A stretch of 64,000 nucleotides of DNA from Methanospirillum lacunae. GTDB taxonomy: Archaea > Halobacteriota > Methanomicrobia > Methanomicrobiales > Methanospirillaceae. Shown one piece after another: positions 46,588-55,425 of this stretch. The position numbers and the translations under genes are program-made. Position 1 is the stretch's first letter. Each line of letters starts with the position of its first letter. The notes under the pieces were generated by a model. That model did not search any database, was not told the DNA's origin, and was given only the letters and a program-made list of their open reading frames with translations. The stretch spans positions 1 to 64,000 of the forward strand of contig NZ_QGMY01000006.1 in assembly GCF_003173355.1 (NCBI RefSeq), in the 5' to 3' direction.

Positions 46588-48210
46588 TTATTTCTTTTCT
46601 TCATTCCACTTTAAGGGATATAACGTATTTTCATATGATAATTGTAAAACTTTCTTAATATTCAATATTTTTTGGGTTTTTTCATTATAATTGTTAATAC
46701 TATCTGTGGAAATAAAAATTTGTTTCGTTTGATTATAATATAATTCTATAATTTTTTCAAATGAAGAAGTTTGAATATTTTTAAACAACATTGAATCATG
46801 AATTATTATGGATAAAGGTGTTAATGAAAATATTGCAAGATCTAAAATTATTATACCAGTATAAGCTTTACCAGTACCTGTGTCGCTTTCATTATTGAAG
46901 GAATATTTATTATCTTTTAAATCCAAACTTGGGGGAAATTGATGATTATCGTAAATCTGGTTGTTTATATTACCCATTTTAGTATTTAATTGGAGCATAA
47001 TATCCGATTGAATTTTTAATTTTATATCGGATAAGAGTATAATATTTTGGGATAAATCATCTTGAATTGAATTTTTATCAATATATATGTTAATAATCTC
47101 GAAATTTTTTATTTTCTGTTGTGATAAATCAATTAATTTTTCAATAGCTAACCTGGAAACATTATTCTCATTATATGTAATTAGATTATCAAATTCAGCA
47201 TTTTGTTGAAGAATTTCGTTATCTAAATTTTTAATTCGTTCATTTAATATTTTTTCTCTTTCTTTCAGTTGATCTTTAAGTATATTAGAAATGTTATTAT
47301 GAAAAGTATCTATCAATTTTAATTTATCTAAATTTATATCTGGAAAAAACTCAGCCAAATTAGATAATTTCCCCCTTATTTTTTTATCTTGAGTAGTTAA
47401 GTTTATTACAATCGAGTTTAATTCACTTTTTAAAATATTTCGTTTTATATGTAACTGACTTATCTTATTTTTAAGTGATAATAATTCATCAGATAATAAA
47501 ACATCAAGATTGGTCCTATTTTTTTCTAAATTATTTGTTATATCCAATATTTCTGTTTCAATTTTCTCATTTCGTTTTATTGCATCTTCATATATTTTTT
47601 TAGTAATACCATCAGGAATAATATCATATTTGGTTGCATCTTTAAATGTTTGTTTTTTCTTAGTTAAATAATCAATTTTTTTATCATGACTATTAATATT
47701 ATCATACATATTAAATAATTTTAATAGTCTTGTTATTGCTTTTTTATCCGGTTCTTTATCAATATTTATAGGTTTATTTAAATCGTATTTTTTCCCCCAA
47801 ATTCTTGAATATGGACCTATCACTTCTCTAAATGAAAGATATATTAAATGTTCCAATTCATATTTTTCTTTTAGAAATTCACGGAAATTTTGGATACTAA
47901 TTTCCTCTATTAAATTTTTATTTTTATCATAAATTTTTACAATATTGTGTTTGTCACTTTCACGAGAAAAATAATAATAGACATGTGAAAATTTGAATGT
48001 AAAATATACTATGTGATGACCCAAATGTTTAATGGCACCACCATTTTTTTTTAAAAAAGATTCACCACCAAACACAAAGTCAATGATCATTAAAAAAGTA
48101 GTTTTGCCAATGGAGTTAGTAGCTTTTTCATCACCTAATATTACATTCAACCCCTCATGAAATGTAATTAATTCATTCTTAAACAATTGACATCGAATTT
48201 CAACTAACAA
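46588..48210 (-). CDS. ABC-3C system ATPase (DUF2326, SMC-like)
   Basis: A 540-residue ATPase of the SMC/Rad50-like type. The N-terminal Walker A lies in DEKATNSIGKTTFLMIIDF near residue 28. A long coiled coil spans about 190-400 (repeating Glu/Lys/Asn/Leu). The signature-like ESDTGTGKAYTGIIILDLA is near 450 and IIIHDSMLF near 475, both characteristic of DUF2326 proteins. In ABC-three-component systems this ATPase is thought to sense invading DNA or a repair intermediate and release the effector. The start is a TTG at 48210 overlapping the upstream middle-component gene by 11 bases. Strongly AT-rich. Confidence 0.9.
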   Translation of the reverse strand: MLVEIRCQLFKNELITFHEGLNVILGDEKATNSIGKTTFLMIIDFVFGGESFLKKNGGAIKHLGHHIVYFTFKFSHVYYYFSRESDKHNIVKIYDKNKNLIEEISIQNFREFLKEKYELEHLIYLSFREVIGPYSRIWGKKYDLNKPINIDKEPDKKAITRLLKLFNMYDNINSHDKKIDYLTKKKQTFKDATKYDIIPDGITKKIYEDAIKRNEKIETEILDITNNLEKNRTNLDVLLSDELLSLKNKISQLHIKRNILKSELNSIVINLTTQDKKIRGKLSNLAEFFPDINLDKLKLIDTFHNNISNILKDQLKEREKILNERIKNLDNEILQQNAEFDNLITYNENNVSRLAIEKLIDLSQQKIKNFEIINIYIDKNSIQDDLSQNIILLSDIKLKIQSDIMLQLNTKMGNINNQIYDNHQFPPSLDLKDNKYSFNNESDTGTGKAYTGIIILDLAIFSLTPLSIIIHDSMLFKNIQTSSFEKIIELYYNQTKQIFISTDSINNYNEKTQKILNIKKVLQLSYENTLYPLKWNEEKK

Positions 48211-48424
48211 GTCTTATCACCCTACTTTTAGATAAAAATTCAATTTTATCTAAAATAAAAAGAATATCTAAACAAAATATAAACTCATTTATATTCGTAA
48301 ATTTAGATTCAGTTATATCGTATAAAACATTAATATTTAATTCTGCCTTATTTAATTCTTCAATAATATATGGCAATTTCCAAATAACACTCTCTTTCAC
48401 ACTAATGACCTTATTCGGAAACAT
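48200..48424 (-). CDS. ABC-3C system middle component (MC6-like)
   Basis: A 74-residue protein from the ATG giving MFPNKVISVKESVIWKLPYI; the longer GTG start at 48439 adds five residues. The order MxPNK, SVIxKLPYI, INVLYD, FTNINEFIFCLDILFILDKI, then RVIRLV fits the short middle component (type 6) that couples effector and ATPase in ABC-3C systems. It overlaps both neighbours (14 and 11 bases), so the three genes are translated as a unit. Confidence 0.8.
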   Translation of the reverse strand: MFPNKVISVKESVIWKLPYIIEELNKAELNINVLYDITESKFTNINEFIFCLDILFILDKIEFLSKSRVIRLVS

Positions 48425-49217
48425 ATTCAAAAACCTCACAATTTTGAATAAAAAATGATATTATTATTTTACAAGTATCAACGCTACCAGTATTATTTGA
48501 TTCCAGTTTTATCCAATCAGCCATTTGATTATAAATATCTTCTTGGTTTTTAGTTGAAGGAAGAAGTGAATAATAAAATAATTTAATTTGTTGAGAAATA
48601 ATTTTAAATTTACCAGGCGATAATTTGTCGATTTCTGAGAAAAGGTGTTTAATTAGTAAAAAATAACTTGTAATATTGAACTTAATTTGATTTTTTAGAA
48701 TAAAATTAAAATCAAAATCTAATTTTTGATCAATTTTTAATGCTGTATAATCCAATCCAATGTCACATTCATCCCAATTTTTTTCATTAAGTGAATTTAT
48801 GACATCAATTATTTCTTTTTCTAAAAAAGATTTCCCACATAATTTATGAAATCTATCTTTTATTATTAAATCTTGTTTTATTTTCTTCAATGATTCATAT
48901 TCTTCAATAGTTTTGGATTTATCATATTTTGTATGGCAATTACTACATAATAAAATAACATTATCTAAATCATTAGGATTAGTGCTCAGTTTTTCTACAT
49001 TCTGTAATATTTTTTTATCATTTTCAGATGGATGTAAAGGATAAATATGAGCGACTTCATAATTTTTTAATTTTCTTGACTTTTTTTCATTCATTAAACT
49101 AGTATGACAAATCGGACACATACCATCTACTTGAGAATATAGAATTATTTGGTTATTTTCAGAGTATTCTTTTCTCTCCTCCTTAATGTCTTCATTCTTA
49201 TCTAGATCAACTACCAT
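48411..49217 (-). CDS. ABC-3C system effector with HNH nuclease domain
   Basis: A 268-residue protein. Residues about 30-105 form an HNH endonuclease: CPICHTSLM (first Cys pair), YEVAHIYPLHPSEND (catalytic His), LDNVILLCSNCHTKYD (Asn, second Cys pair and His). The remaining ~160 residues are helical (KKIKQDLIIKDRF to the FEYVSE end) and correspond to the C-terminal docking domain of ABC-3C effectors. It should cut DNA when released by the ATPase/middle-component complex, giving a self-killing or DNA-degrading response. Upstream AT-rich DNA presumably holds the promoter. No toxin immunity gene is seen. Confidence 0.85.
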   Translation of the reverse strand: MVVDLDKNEDIKEERKEYSENNQIILYSQVDGMCPICHTSLMNEKKSRKLKNYEVAHIYPLHPSENDKKILQNVEKLSTNPNDLDNVILLCSNCHTKYDKSKTIEEYESLKKIKQDLIIKDRFHKLCGKSFLEKEIIDVINSLNEKNWDECDIGLDYTALKIDQKLDFDFNFILKNQIKFNITSYFLLIKHLFSEIDKLSPGKFKIISQQIKLFYYSLLPSTKNQEDIYNQMADWIKLESNNTGSVDTCKIIISFFIQNCEVFEYVSE

Positions 49218-49542
49218 TTCCTTCTCGATTATCCATTAGATATTCTTATCCAATAGAAAGGATATTATTTTCAAGTATTTATATTTATCATTTTAATTTA
49301 CAGTCAAATTTTCAATCAACTTTCATCATAGCATTAATATAGTATTAATAGATATCGTGAAATGATTAAATTTAAATAATCACAGATATGATTAAATAAA
49401 TAATTTCAAGAACAATTTAAAAAAATCATTTATTGATGAAATTGAGTTATTGTACAAACTTCATAAATATTTTTCATGCTTATCCTTCATATAGAATGAT
49501 TTTTTAACCATATGATAACCATAACCTGATCAGCGGAGAAGA
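49218..49542. other. AT-rich region upstream of ABC-3C operon
   Basis: Around 325 bases with extreme AT content. The promoter of the ABC-3C operon must be here (TATA-like boxes are many). No gene recognised. Confidence 0.4.
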
Positions 49543-49711
49543 GGTACACTACAAAATTTGAAGGTAGCAAATTTTTAACGAAATTAAAATTTGACTCTAA
49601 AATGATGTTTTCATGTAGTGTCTGCTGACACTCTACGCAATTGCTCCGATCTTAAGTTCTTTTTTTGATTGAATCTCATATAATCAAATTTTAAAAAGTG
49701 TAGTGTGTACC
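49543..49711. repeat. 169-bp element with imperfect terminal inverted repeats
   Basis: The left end GGTACACTACAAAATTTGA (49543-49561) has an inverted counterpart at 49684-49711 (TCAAATTTT, then GTAGTGTGTACC). An internal TGTAGTGT also repeats the motif. The size, AT-rich core and paired ends suit a small non-autonomous transposable element (MITE). No flanking duplication was identified. Confidence 0.45.
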
Positions 49712-49789
49712 AACTTATCTGATCAGGCCATAAATATTAATTAACTATTGACTCAAATTTTCGTACAATTAATTTTCTAATCTTAAGAA

Positions 49790-49887
49790 CCGAAAAATTT
49801 CCCAATCATTCCTCCAAGCAGAAGGTTCCGCTCGCTTTTCTCGGACATCCCATCGGTTAAACTAAGATCTAATAAATATTTTTGATT
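49790..49887 (+). repeat. Partial copy of the DUF3795 leader element
   Basis: GCTCGCTTTTCTCGGACAT followed by ACTAAGATCTAATAAATATT matches the promoter-proximal part of the DUF3795 leaders at 50.9 and 62.45 kb, and the decayed one at 59.57 kb. Here it precedes a different gene pair, so the element is not tied to DUF3795. Confidence 0.6.
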
Positions 49888-49980
49888 ATGACCGAAAAAA
49901 ATCCGAAAGATACGATCAAAAAACCCACACCTGCCTATGATTATTCTGGTACCGGAACCTACGGTACAGCTGATCTATGA
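49888..49980 (+). CDS. Possible 30-residue leader peptide
   Basis: The frame MTEKNPKDTIKKPTPAYDYS plus GTGTYGTADL ends in a TGA that overlaps the next start as ATGA. Its last codons have a counterpart upstream of the intact copy at 52577 (YSYPGAYGTTDL ending), but there the frame is interrupted by an in-frame stop right after the ATG. Shared coding-like C-termini suggest that this was once a small gene coupled to the methyltransferase. Confidence 0.35.
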   Translation: MTEKNPKDTIKKPTPAYDYSGTGTYGTADL

Positions 49981-50558
49981 TCCTCTCTCCAGCATTCACC
50001 TCATCGTATACCCCCATCTGGTATCTCACTCTCATCCTATGGCTTCTCAGTGAACTCTACCTGATATACCGGGACCGGAACACCACAAAAAGCAGGACCG
50101 GGGATCCCGGAGATATATCGGGATTGCTGTCATCACCGGAATGGCACTCTCATGCTTCATAGGATTCAACCCGATCTTCTGGATCCAGATTGATCCTGAT
50201 ACCATCATGGGTATCAGCATCGCCATCATGTGGGCCGGAATCATCATCAGGTTCGTTGCAATCCGGACACTGGGCTGTCATTTCCGGACCATCATTCCAT
50301 CAGGAATGACCTACTATTGCAAAGACCGGAATATACCACTACATCAGACACCCGGCCTATCCCGGATCCATCATCAGTGCAACCGGCGTCACCCTGGCTT
50401 TTCAGAATATTCTCATTCCCATTATTGTTGTGGGAGTTCTTATACCCGCAGTTCTTCTCAGGATATCATATGAGGAAGCAGCCTTCTGTGATCATCTGGG
50501 ACCGGCTTATGAAGAATACATGAAAGAGACCTGGAGACTGATACCCTTCATCTACTGA
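49977..50558 (+). pseudogene. Isoprenylcysteine methyltransferase-like gene broken by three 1-bp deletions
   Basis: Same gene as 52577-53161, with about 90% identity by eye. The reading starts MILSPAFTSSYTPIWYLTLI, shifts after NTTK where one base is missing (50089 area), and shifts twice more near 50310-50325 where two single bases are lost compared with the intact copy. The three deletions sum to one codon, so the original frame and stop codon are restored and the length is exactly three bases shorter (582 against 585). The middle ~80 codons are nonsense. Confidence 0.85.
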
Positions 50559-50869
50559 GATATCGTAGTAAAAATCAGCATTTTTAAAAATAATCGATAA
50601 GAACCAGGATTAATTCTAAACGTGGAACTAAAAACGTTTCATAGGAGTAAACAACCGTTCTGGATTGCTCCAGAGCGTTTGCACTATACCATAGCCAGAG
50701 AACTCCGGATAGTTCATCCTGATTAATGGCATCATAACCTCCCAAGTCCCGGGAACCTGAACACCCCGGATCTTTTCTCAGCTTTTGATACTCCTCTCCC
50801 TGCCTTTCCCAGATTCACGGTTCTTGAGCCTGAAGAAATCCGACCACCCTGATAGGTCAGTAGCAGGGA
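50559..50869. other. Intergenic between methyltransferase pseudogene and DUF3795 leader
   Basis: Starts with a block (GATATCGTAGTAAAAATCAG) also found after the intact copy (AAAGATCGTAGTGCAAATCAG), confirming a segmental duplication that includes 3' flank. Otherwise nothing recognised. Confidence 0.5.
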
Positions 50870-51239
50870 ACCAATCCAGGAACTTTGTTTAAGAGCGGGA
50901 CAAAAACCCTATTCCTTCCCCGGAGCGGGAGGCCCCGCTCACCATTCCCGGACATATAACAGAAAATACTAAGATCTAATAAATTATTTTTATTATTACT
51001 AAGAGAGAGCGGGAAGATTAGAGTATAGAGCACGTATCCACCCACATGATCTCGTATCTCTGTATACCCGGATCTCCCGCTCTCCCGCCCGGAGATCAAA
51101 CAACCACAGACACATTGAGAGATCACACAACAAGCTAATAATAAAAAGCGGATTCTTCCCGCTCAAACCATACCTCTCCCGCTCTCAACGAACTGAAAGA
51201 TTCACTACCAAAGACCCCATACGATTACCATAACCAACC
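50870..51239 (+). ncRNA. Structured leader upstream of DUF3795 gene, copy B
   Basis: About 370 bases nearly identical to 62400-62751. It contains a short hairpin (GAGCGGG, loop, CCCGCTC near 50927), a likely promoter (AATAAATTATTTTTATTATT), then a ~230-base leader. GAGAGCGGGAAGAT (51005-51018) can pair with GATCTCCCGCTCTC (51071-51084). Downstream are further CCGCTC repeats and an AAGCGG, then CCGCT hairpin before the ATG at 51240. The multiple alternative partners for GAGAGCGGG suggest a switch-like leader. Confidence 0.55.
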
Positions 51240-51635
51240 ATGATCCAGCCGGACCTGATCGCTCCATGTGGTATGAACTGTGCATTATGTCTGGCCTATC
51301 AGCGTCCGAAAAATAAATGCCTGGGATGCAGGGATGACACCCCCAAAAAAGCTAAAACCCGTCAGACATGCATCATCAAAACCTGTGAAACCATCCAAAG
51401 CAGCTCATCTCATTTCTGCTATGACTGCCCTGATAAACCATGCAAGCGACTCAGACAACTGGACACCCGGTACCGGACAAAATACGCAATGTCCATGATA
51501 GACAACCTGAATGAGATCAAAGAAAAGGGCATGAACTCATTTTTAGAAAGTCAGACTGCAAAGTACACCTGCCCGACATGTGGCGGTCTCATCTGTGTAC
51601 ACCGTGGGCAATGCCTGACCTGTAAAAAGGAATGA
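51240..51635 (+). CDS. DUF3795 family protein, copy 1
   Basis: A 131-residue Cys-rich protein. LIAPCGMNCALCLAYQRPKN at the N-terminus is the DUF3795 signature, followed by KCLGCRDD, CIIKTCETIQ, HFCYDCPDKPCKRLRQLDTR and a C-terminal zinc ribbon CPTCGGLICVHRGQCLTCKK. At least twelve Cys suggest Fe-S or zinc sites. The family is common in methanogens with no firm function. A second copy at 62752 is about 85% identical, and a third dead copy is at 59723. The stop is followed by A-rich DNA without clear terminator. Confidence 0.85.
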   Translation: MIQPDLIAPCGMNCALCLAYQRPKNKCLGCRDDTPKKAKTRQTCIIKTCETIQSSSSHFCYDCPDKPCKRLRQLDTRYRTKYAMSMIDNLNEIKEKGMNSFLESQTAKYTCPTCGGLICVHRGQCLTCKKE

Positions 51636-51945
51636 GATCGTATCTCACTAACCGTACCGGACCCTTGGCGGTTCCTTTCTTCCTGCCATCAAGGATCTCC
51701 TGATAACCCTCTCTCTATCAAAGGAGTCCTGATCTCTTCGGACATGATCCTGTACCCAGGGTTCTTAGACTTTAGTAACTGCCAGATATGAGACACTACA
51801 TAAAGACGCAAAAAGATTATCAGAAGTAATGGCTACAACTTTTAGTTTTAGAGAGACTGATTCTGGAAAGGAATTCTTTTATCCCCATATACAGATCATC
51901 TACTCATTGGTCCTTAATAATCTCATGAGAACTGAAGGGATATTT
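51636..51945. other. Intergenic between DUF3795 and SRPBCC genes
   Basis: About 310 bases with no recognised feature. The first part is non-coding; a possible upstream start of the SRPBCC gene lies at 51829. Confidence 0.4.
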
Positions 51946-52401
51946 GTGAAAGAAATCAGAACTGAAATAGTGATAAAGGCCAGCCCGGTTAAAATATGGA
52001 AGATCCTAACAAACTTTGAAAGGTATCCTACATGGAATCCATTCATTATTTCGATTCAGGGAACCCTTGCTGCCGGGAATATCATCCAGGTAGAACTGGC
52101 CCCACCTGATGCAAAACGGATGAAAATGAAACCCAGAGTCCTCAGGGTTATTCCAAATCAGGAATTTCGTTGGTTGGGACGAATACTAATTCCCGGAATA
52201 TTTGATGGAGAACACATCTTTGAATTACGGGACAATAAAAACGAAACCACAACCGTTATTCAAAGAGAGATATTTACCGGAATCCTTGTTCCATTTCTCA
52301 AAAAATTGTTAGATGATAATACCAGACGGGGGTTCGAATCAATGAATAGTGAATTGAAAAAGATTTGTGAAGCAAATAGTGAGGGAATTCCTGGAAACTA
52401 G
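51946..52401 (+). CDS. SRPBCC-superfamily protein
   Basis: About 151 residues from the GTG in ATTTGTGAAAGAAATC, preceded by AGGGA. This start places EIRTEIVIKASPVKIWKILT first, which is the typical SRPBCC opening (strand, helix with VWxxLTN). FERYPTWNPFIISIQG and FRWLGRILIPGIFDGEHIFE are the next recognisable blocks, and a C-terminal helix RGFESMNSELKKICE closes the fold. Such proteins bind lipids or small hydrophobic ligands. Longer starts at 51829 or 51925 are possible. Situated between two duplicated units. Confidence 0.75.
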   Translation: MKEIRTEIVIKASPVKIWKILTNFERYPTWNPFIISIQGTLAAGNIIQVELAPPDAKRMKMKPRVLRVIPNQEFRWLGRILIPGIFDGEHIFELRDNKNETTTVIQREIFTGILVPFLKKLLDDNTRRGFESMNSELKKICEANSEGIPGN

Positions 52402-52576
52402 AAATTTCCAACGATTATACTTATTTTTCAGGTTTATGTTCAAATTGCCTTTTTCAAAATCTCATATTTCGAAGATAATCTCATTCTATGTAGTACAGAT
52501 CCGAAGGACAGGACCATACAGCAAATACCGGCCCCCATAATTATTCTTATCCCGGAGCCTACGGTACAACAGATTT

Positions 52577-53161
52577 ATGATCATCTCTCCAGCATTCACC
52601 TCGTCATATACCCCCATCTGGTATCTCACCCTCATCCTGTGGATACTCAGCGAACTCTACCTCATATACCGGGACCGGAACACCACAAAGCAGCAGGACC
52701 GGGGAACCCGGAGATATATCGGGATTGCTGTCATCACCGGAATGGCACTCTCATGTTTCGTAGGATTCAACCCGGTCTTTCGGATCCAGATCGATCCTGA
52801 TACCATCATGGGTATCAGCATCGCTATCATGTGGGCCGGAATCATCATCCGATTCCTGGCAATCCTGACACTGGGCCGTCATTTCCGGACCATCATTCAC
52901 ATCAGGGATGACCATACCATTGTAAAGACCGGAATATACCACTACATCAGACACCCGGCCTATCTCGGATCCATCATCAGTGCAGCCGGCGTCACCATGA
53001 TATTTCAGAATATTCTCATTCCCGTCATTGTTGTGGGAGTACTCATACCCGCAGTTCTTCTCAGGATATCATATGAGGAAGCAGCCCTCTGTGATCATCT
53101 GGGATCGGATTATGAAGAATACATGAAAGAAACCTGGAGATTAATACCCTTAATCTATTGA
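52577..53161 (+). CDS. Isoprenylcysteine carboxyl methyltransferase-like membrane protein
   Basis: A 194-residue protein with about four to five hydrophobic helices (WYLTLILWILSELYLIY, IGIAVITGMALSCFVGF, IGISIAIMWAGIIIRFLAI). GIYHYIRHPAYLGSIISAAG near residue 120 is the SAM-binding RHPxYxG box, and ISYEEAALCDHLGSDYEEY near 165 is the conserved EE pair with YxxY ending. It is intact; the neighbouring copy at 49977 is broken. The flanking 3' sequence is shared with that copy. The 52500-52576 region has the remnant of a small upstream frame. Confidence 0.85.
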   Translation: MIISPAFTSSYTPIWYLTLILWILSELYLIYRDRNTTKQQDRGTRRYIGIAVITGMALSCFVGFNPVFRIQIDPDTIMGISIAIMWAGIIIRFLAILTLGRHFRTIIHIRDDHTIVKTGIYHYIRHPAYLGSIISAAGVTMIFQNILIPVIVVGVLIPAVLLRISYEEAALCDHLGSDYEEYMKETWRLIPLIY

Positions 53162-53249
53162 AAGATCGTAGTGCAAATCAGCATGTTTTGAAATAATCGA
53201 ATTCAACAGAGAATAATTTAATCGTAGAATCGAAGTTTGGTTGAACTCT

Positions 53250-55424
53250 TCAGATTACAGGAATGTCATCGATCCAATTATCAGAATAATACTTATATGC
53301 AGTCGATTTTACTAATAAATCATAGGGTAAATAATGATCATATTTCTCTCTACCCATAATTTCTCCTTTTTTAACAATATCGTATATATCCGGAGTATTA
53401 TCTATAAGGCTAGAATAAGCTTCAATAATTTCATTAGGGGTTTTATTTTTTATTTTAAATGCGATATGATTTCTATCCATAATATCTAAATTCAAAAAAT
53501 ATTTCCCCAAAGTGTATAATGTATTATGTTGGGAAGAGCCAGTCCATGTAAACCAGTAAGTATAATCTGAGTTAGTAACAAAATTACTAGTATACAGGCC
53601 AGCTTCCTTAGCAGATAATCGGGCAGTTGATAGAATCATCTTGCCAGTTTCTGTTAAATATGATGGATTTTTTGATGACAGTAATATTTCTTTCATTTTT
53701 TGTCGAATTCGTTTATGTATATCCGGAATAATGGGAGTTATGAAAAGTGGGTCTTTTTTTCCAGATGAGTGTTCTACCCACATCTTCTTTTGATTTAAAT
53801 CAACTTCCTTAATTCTCCATCGAATACCTGCTAAAAGAATAAATTCATCAGATTTGTAATTTGGTGAAAAACCCACACTCCCAATAGGGTGCCCTTCATT
53901 TATAACATCTATCTCGACAGAACTTGAAAAGGCAGAATAGAAATCGAAATTCTTTACTATTTTTTCTCCTAATAATCCTAATATTAAATAATTATCATCA
54001 GTTTGGTCGATGAGGTCATGTTTACCCATTTCCTTCAATAATGCAACAAACTCCTTTTGGTCAATATTTTTAAAGGACCCATTCACGAGAAGGATTTTAT
54101 GAATGTTCTCGGCAGTTATTCCTCCTTTTTCAGTAATAACACTCATTATCTGTTGAATAAGCGTTGAATAATGAGGGGCACTTATCTTTGGCGGCTCACA
54201 CCATTTTTCGAATAGAAGTTCTGATGTTGCAAGTCCATGAAGAAAAAAAGGATAGATTTGATCAACTATATCAGGTTTTTCTGATATCTGTTCGCTTAAA
54301 TATATAACCATTTGATGAGATTTTCCCTCACCTCTTCCACTTCGTCCAAGTCTTTGTACAAGAGAATTAACACTCCAACAAGGGCCGACCTGTCCAACAC
54401 GAGAAATATTTCCTACATCAATGCCCATCTCAAGAGTACTTGAACAAAAAACTGTAATCCAGGGTTTCTCCTTTAAATTTTTTTCCGTACTTTCTCTAAA
54501 TTCTTTTGAAAGAGAACCATGATGAATTTCAAAAAGATTTGGTAGATTTTTTCTCTCTAAATATCGAATTGATTCATCAGTTATACTCTCTAAATGAGAT
54601 TTAGTATTAATGAAAACTAACCCATTGCGCCCATAAAAATCGTTGATAATATCTGGAACAACTGGGTTGACATTTATTTCATCATTCATTTCTTGATAAA
54701 CAGGATCACCCTGTTCATCTAGAAGATATGAACGTACTAGGAAATCAATTCCTTTTTCCTCCGATTCATTTTGAATTATCTCAATTGTTTTTTCATTCCC
54801 TGGCAACATCCAAGTTTTTGCAAGGTTAAAATCTCCTATTGTTGCAGATAATCCAATAATCCGGATTTTATTTTTATTTAATTGTGAAATTCTAGAGATA
54901 AGACTTTTTAAATGAGCACCTCTTTCTGTACCAATAAAAGAATGCATTTCATCGATTACTATGAACTTAACTTCGTTAAAAATACTTTGAACCTCATTAG
55001 AATGACGAATAAACAGAGCTTCAATGGATTCAGGAGTTATTAGAAGGATACCGGATGGATTTTTTATAAATTTTCTCTTTTTACTTTGATCTACGTCACC
55101 ATGCCATCTAAAAACTGGAATATCTGAAAGATTACATAGATGCTCTACTCTCTCAAATTGATCATTAATAAGTGCCTTCAATGGACCAATGTAAATTGCA
55201 CTGAGAGAATTTGAACCGGAATCGATAATTTGAGACAAAATGGGTAGGAATGCAGCTTCCGTTTTTCCAGAGGCTGTACTAGCCGAAATAATGAGATTGT
55301 TTGAGGTATTGTATAACGAATTGATGGAATCTCTTTGGATCGGCTTTAAAGTTTTCCATTGCATATCATATAATTTTTTTTGGATTAAAGGATTTAATAA
55401 TTGAAATGAAGTATTTATTACCAT
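53250..55424 (-). CDS. DEAD/DEAH helicase, Lhr/BrxHI-like
   Basis: A 724-residue superfamily 2 helicase. Motif Q region LKPIQRDSINSL near residue 26, Walker A SASTASGKTEAAFLP near 48, Ia IGPLKALINDQFE near 78, DEMH box FIVIDEMHSF near 153, SAT motif IGLSATIGDF near 188, motif IV/V FCSSTLEMGIDVGN near 330 and VI QRLGRSGRGEG near 357. The C-terminal ~330 residues contain Lhr-type winged-helix material. The Lhr-like layout matches the helicase (BrxHI) that accompanies BrxD in BREX-type loci. It is the last gene of a three-gene operon, starting one base after the BrxD-like stop. Confidence 0.85.
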   Translation of the reverse strand: MVINTSFQLLNPLIQKKLYDMQWKTLKPIQRDSINSLYNTSNNLIISASTASGKTEAAFLPILSQIIDSGSNSLSAIYIGPLKALINDQFERVEHLCNLSDIPVFRWHGDVDQSKKRKFIKNPSGILLITPESIEALFIRHSNEVQSIFNEVKFIVIDEMHSFIGTERGAHLKSLISRISQLNKNKIRIIGLSATIGDFNLAKTWMLPGNEKTIEIIQNESEEKGIDFLVRSYLLDEQGDPVYQEMNDEINVNPVVPDIINDFYGRNGLVFINTKSHLESITDESIRYLERKNLPNLFEIHHGSLSKEFRESTEKNLKEKPWITVFCSSTLEMGIDVGNISRVGQVGPCWSVNSLVQRLGRSGRGEGKSHQMVIYLSEQISEKPDIVDQIYPFFLHGLATSELLFEKWCEPPKISAPHYSTLIQQIMSVITEKGGITAENIHKILLVNGSFKNIDQKEFVALLKEMGKHDLIDQTDDNYLILGLLGEKIVKNFDFYSAFSSSVEIDVINEGHPIGSVGFSPNYKSDEFILLAGIRWRIKEVDLNQKKMWVEHSSGKKDPLFITPIIPDIHKRIRQKMKEILLSSKNPSYLTETGKMILSTARLSAKEAGLYTSNFVTNSDYTYWFTWTGSSQHNTLYTLGKYFLNLDIMDRNHIAFKIKNKTPNEIIEAYSSLIDNTPDIYDIVKKGEIMGREKYDHYLPYDLLVKSTAYKYYSDNWIDDIPVI

Positions 55425-55425
55425 A

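Noticed and set aside
50857-51126. 89-codon minus-strand frame over the DUF3795 leader
   Set aside because: It runs through the structured leader and is not preserved at the second copy in the same form.
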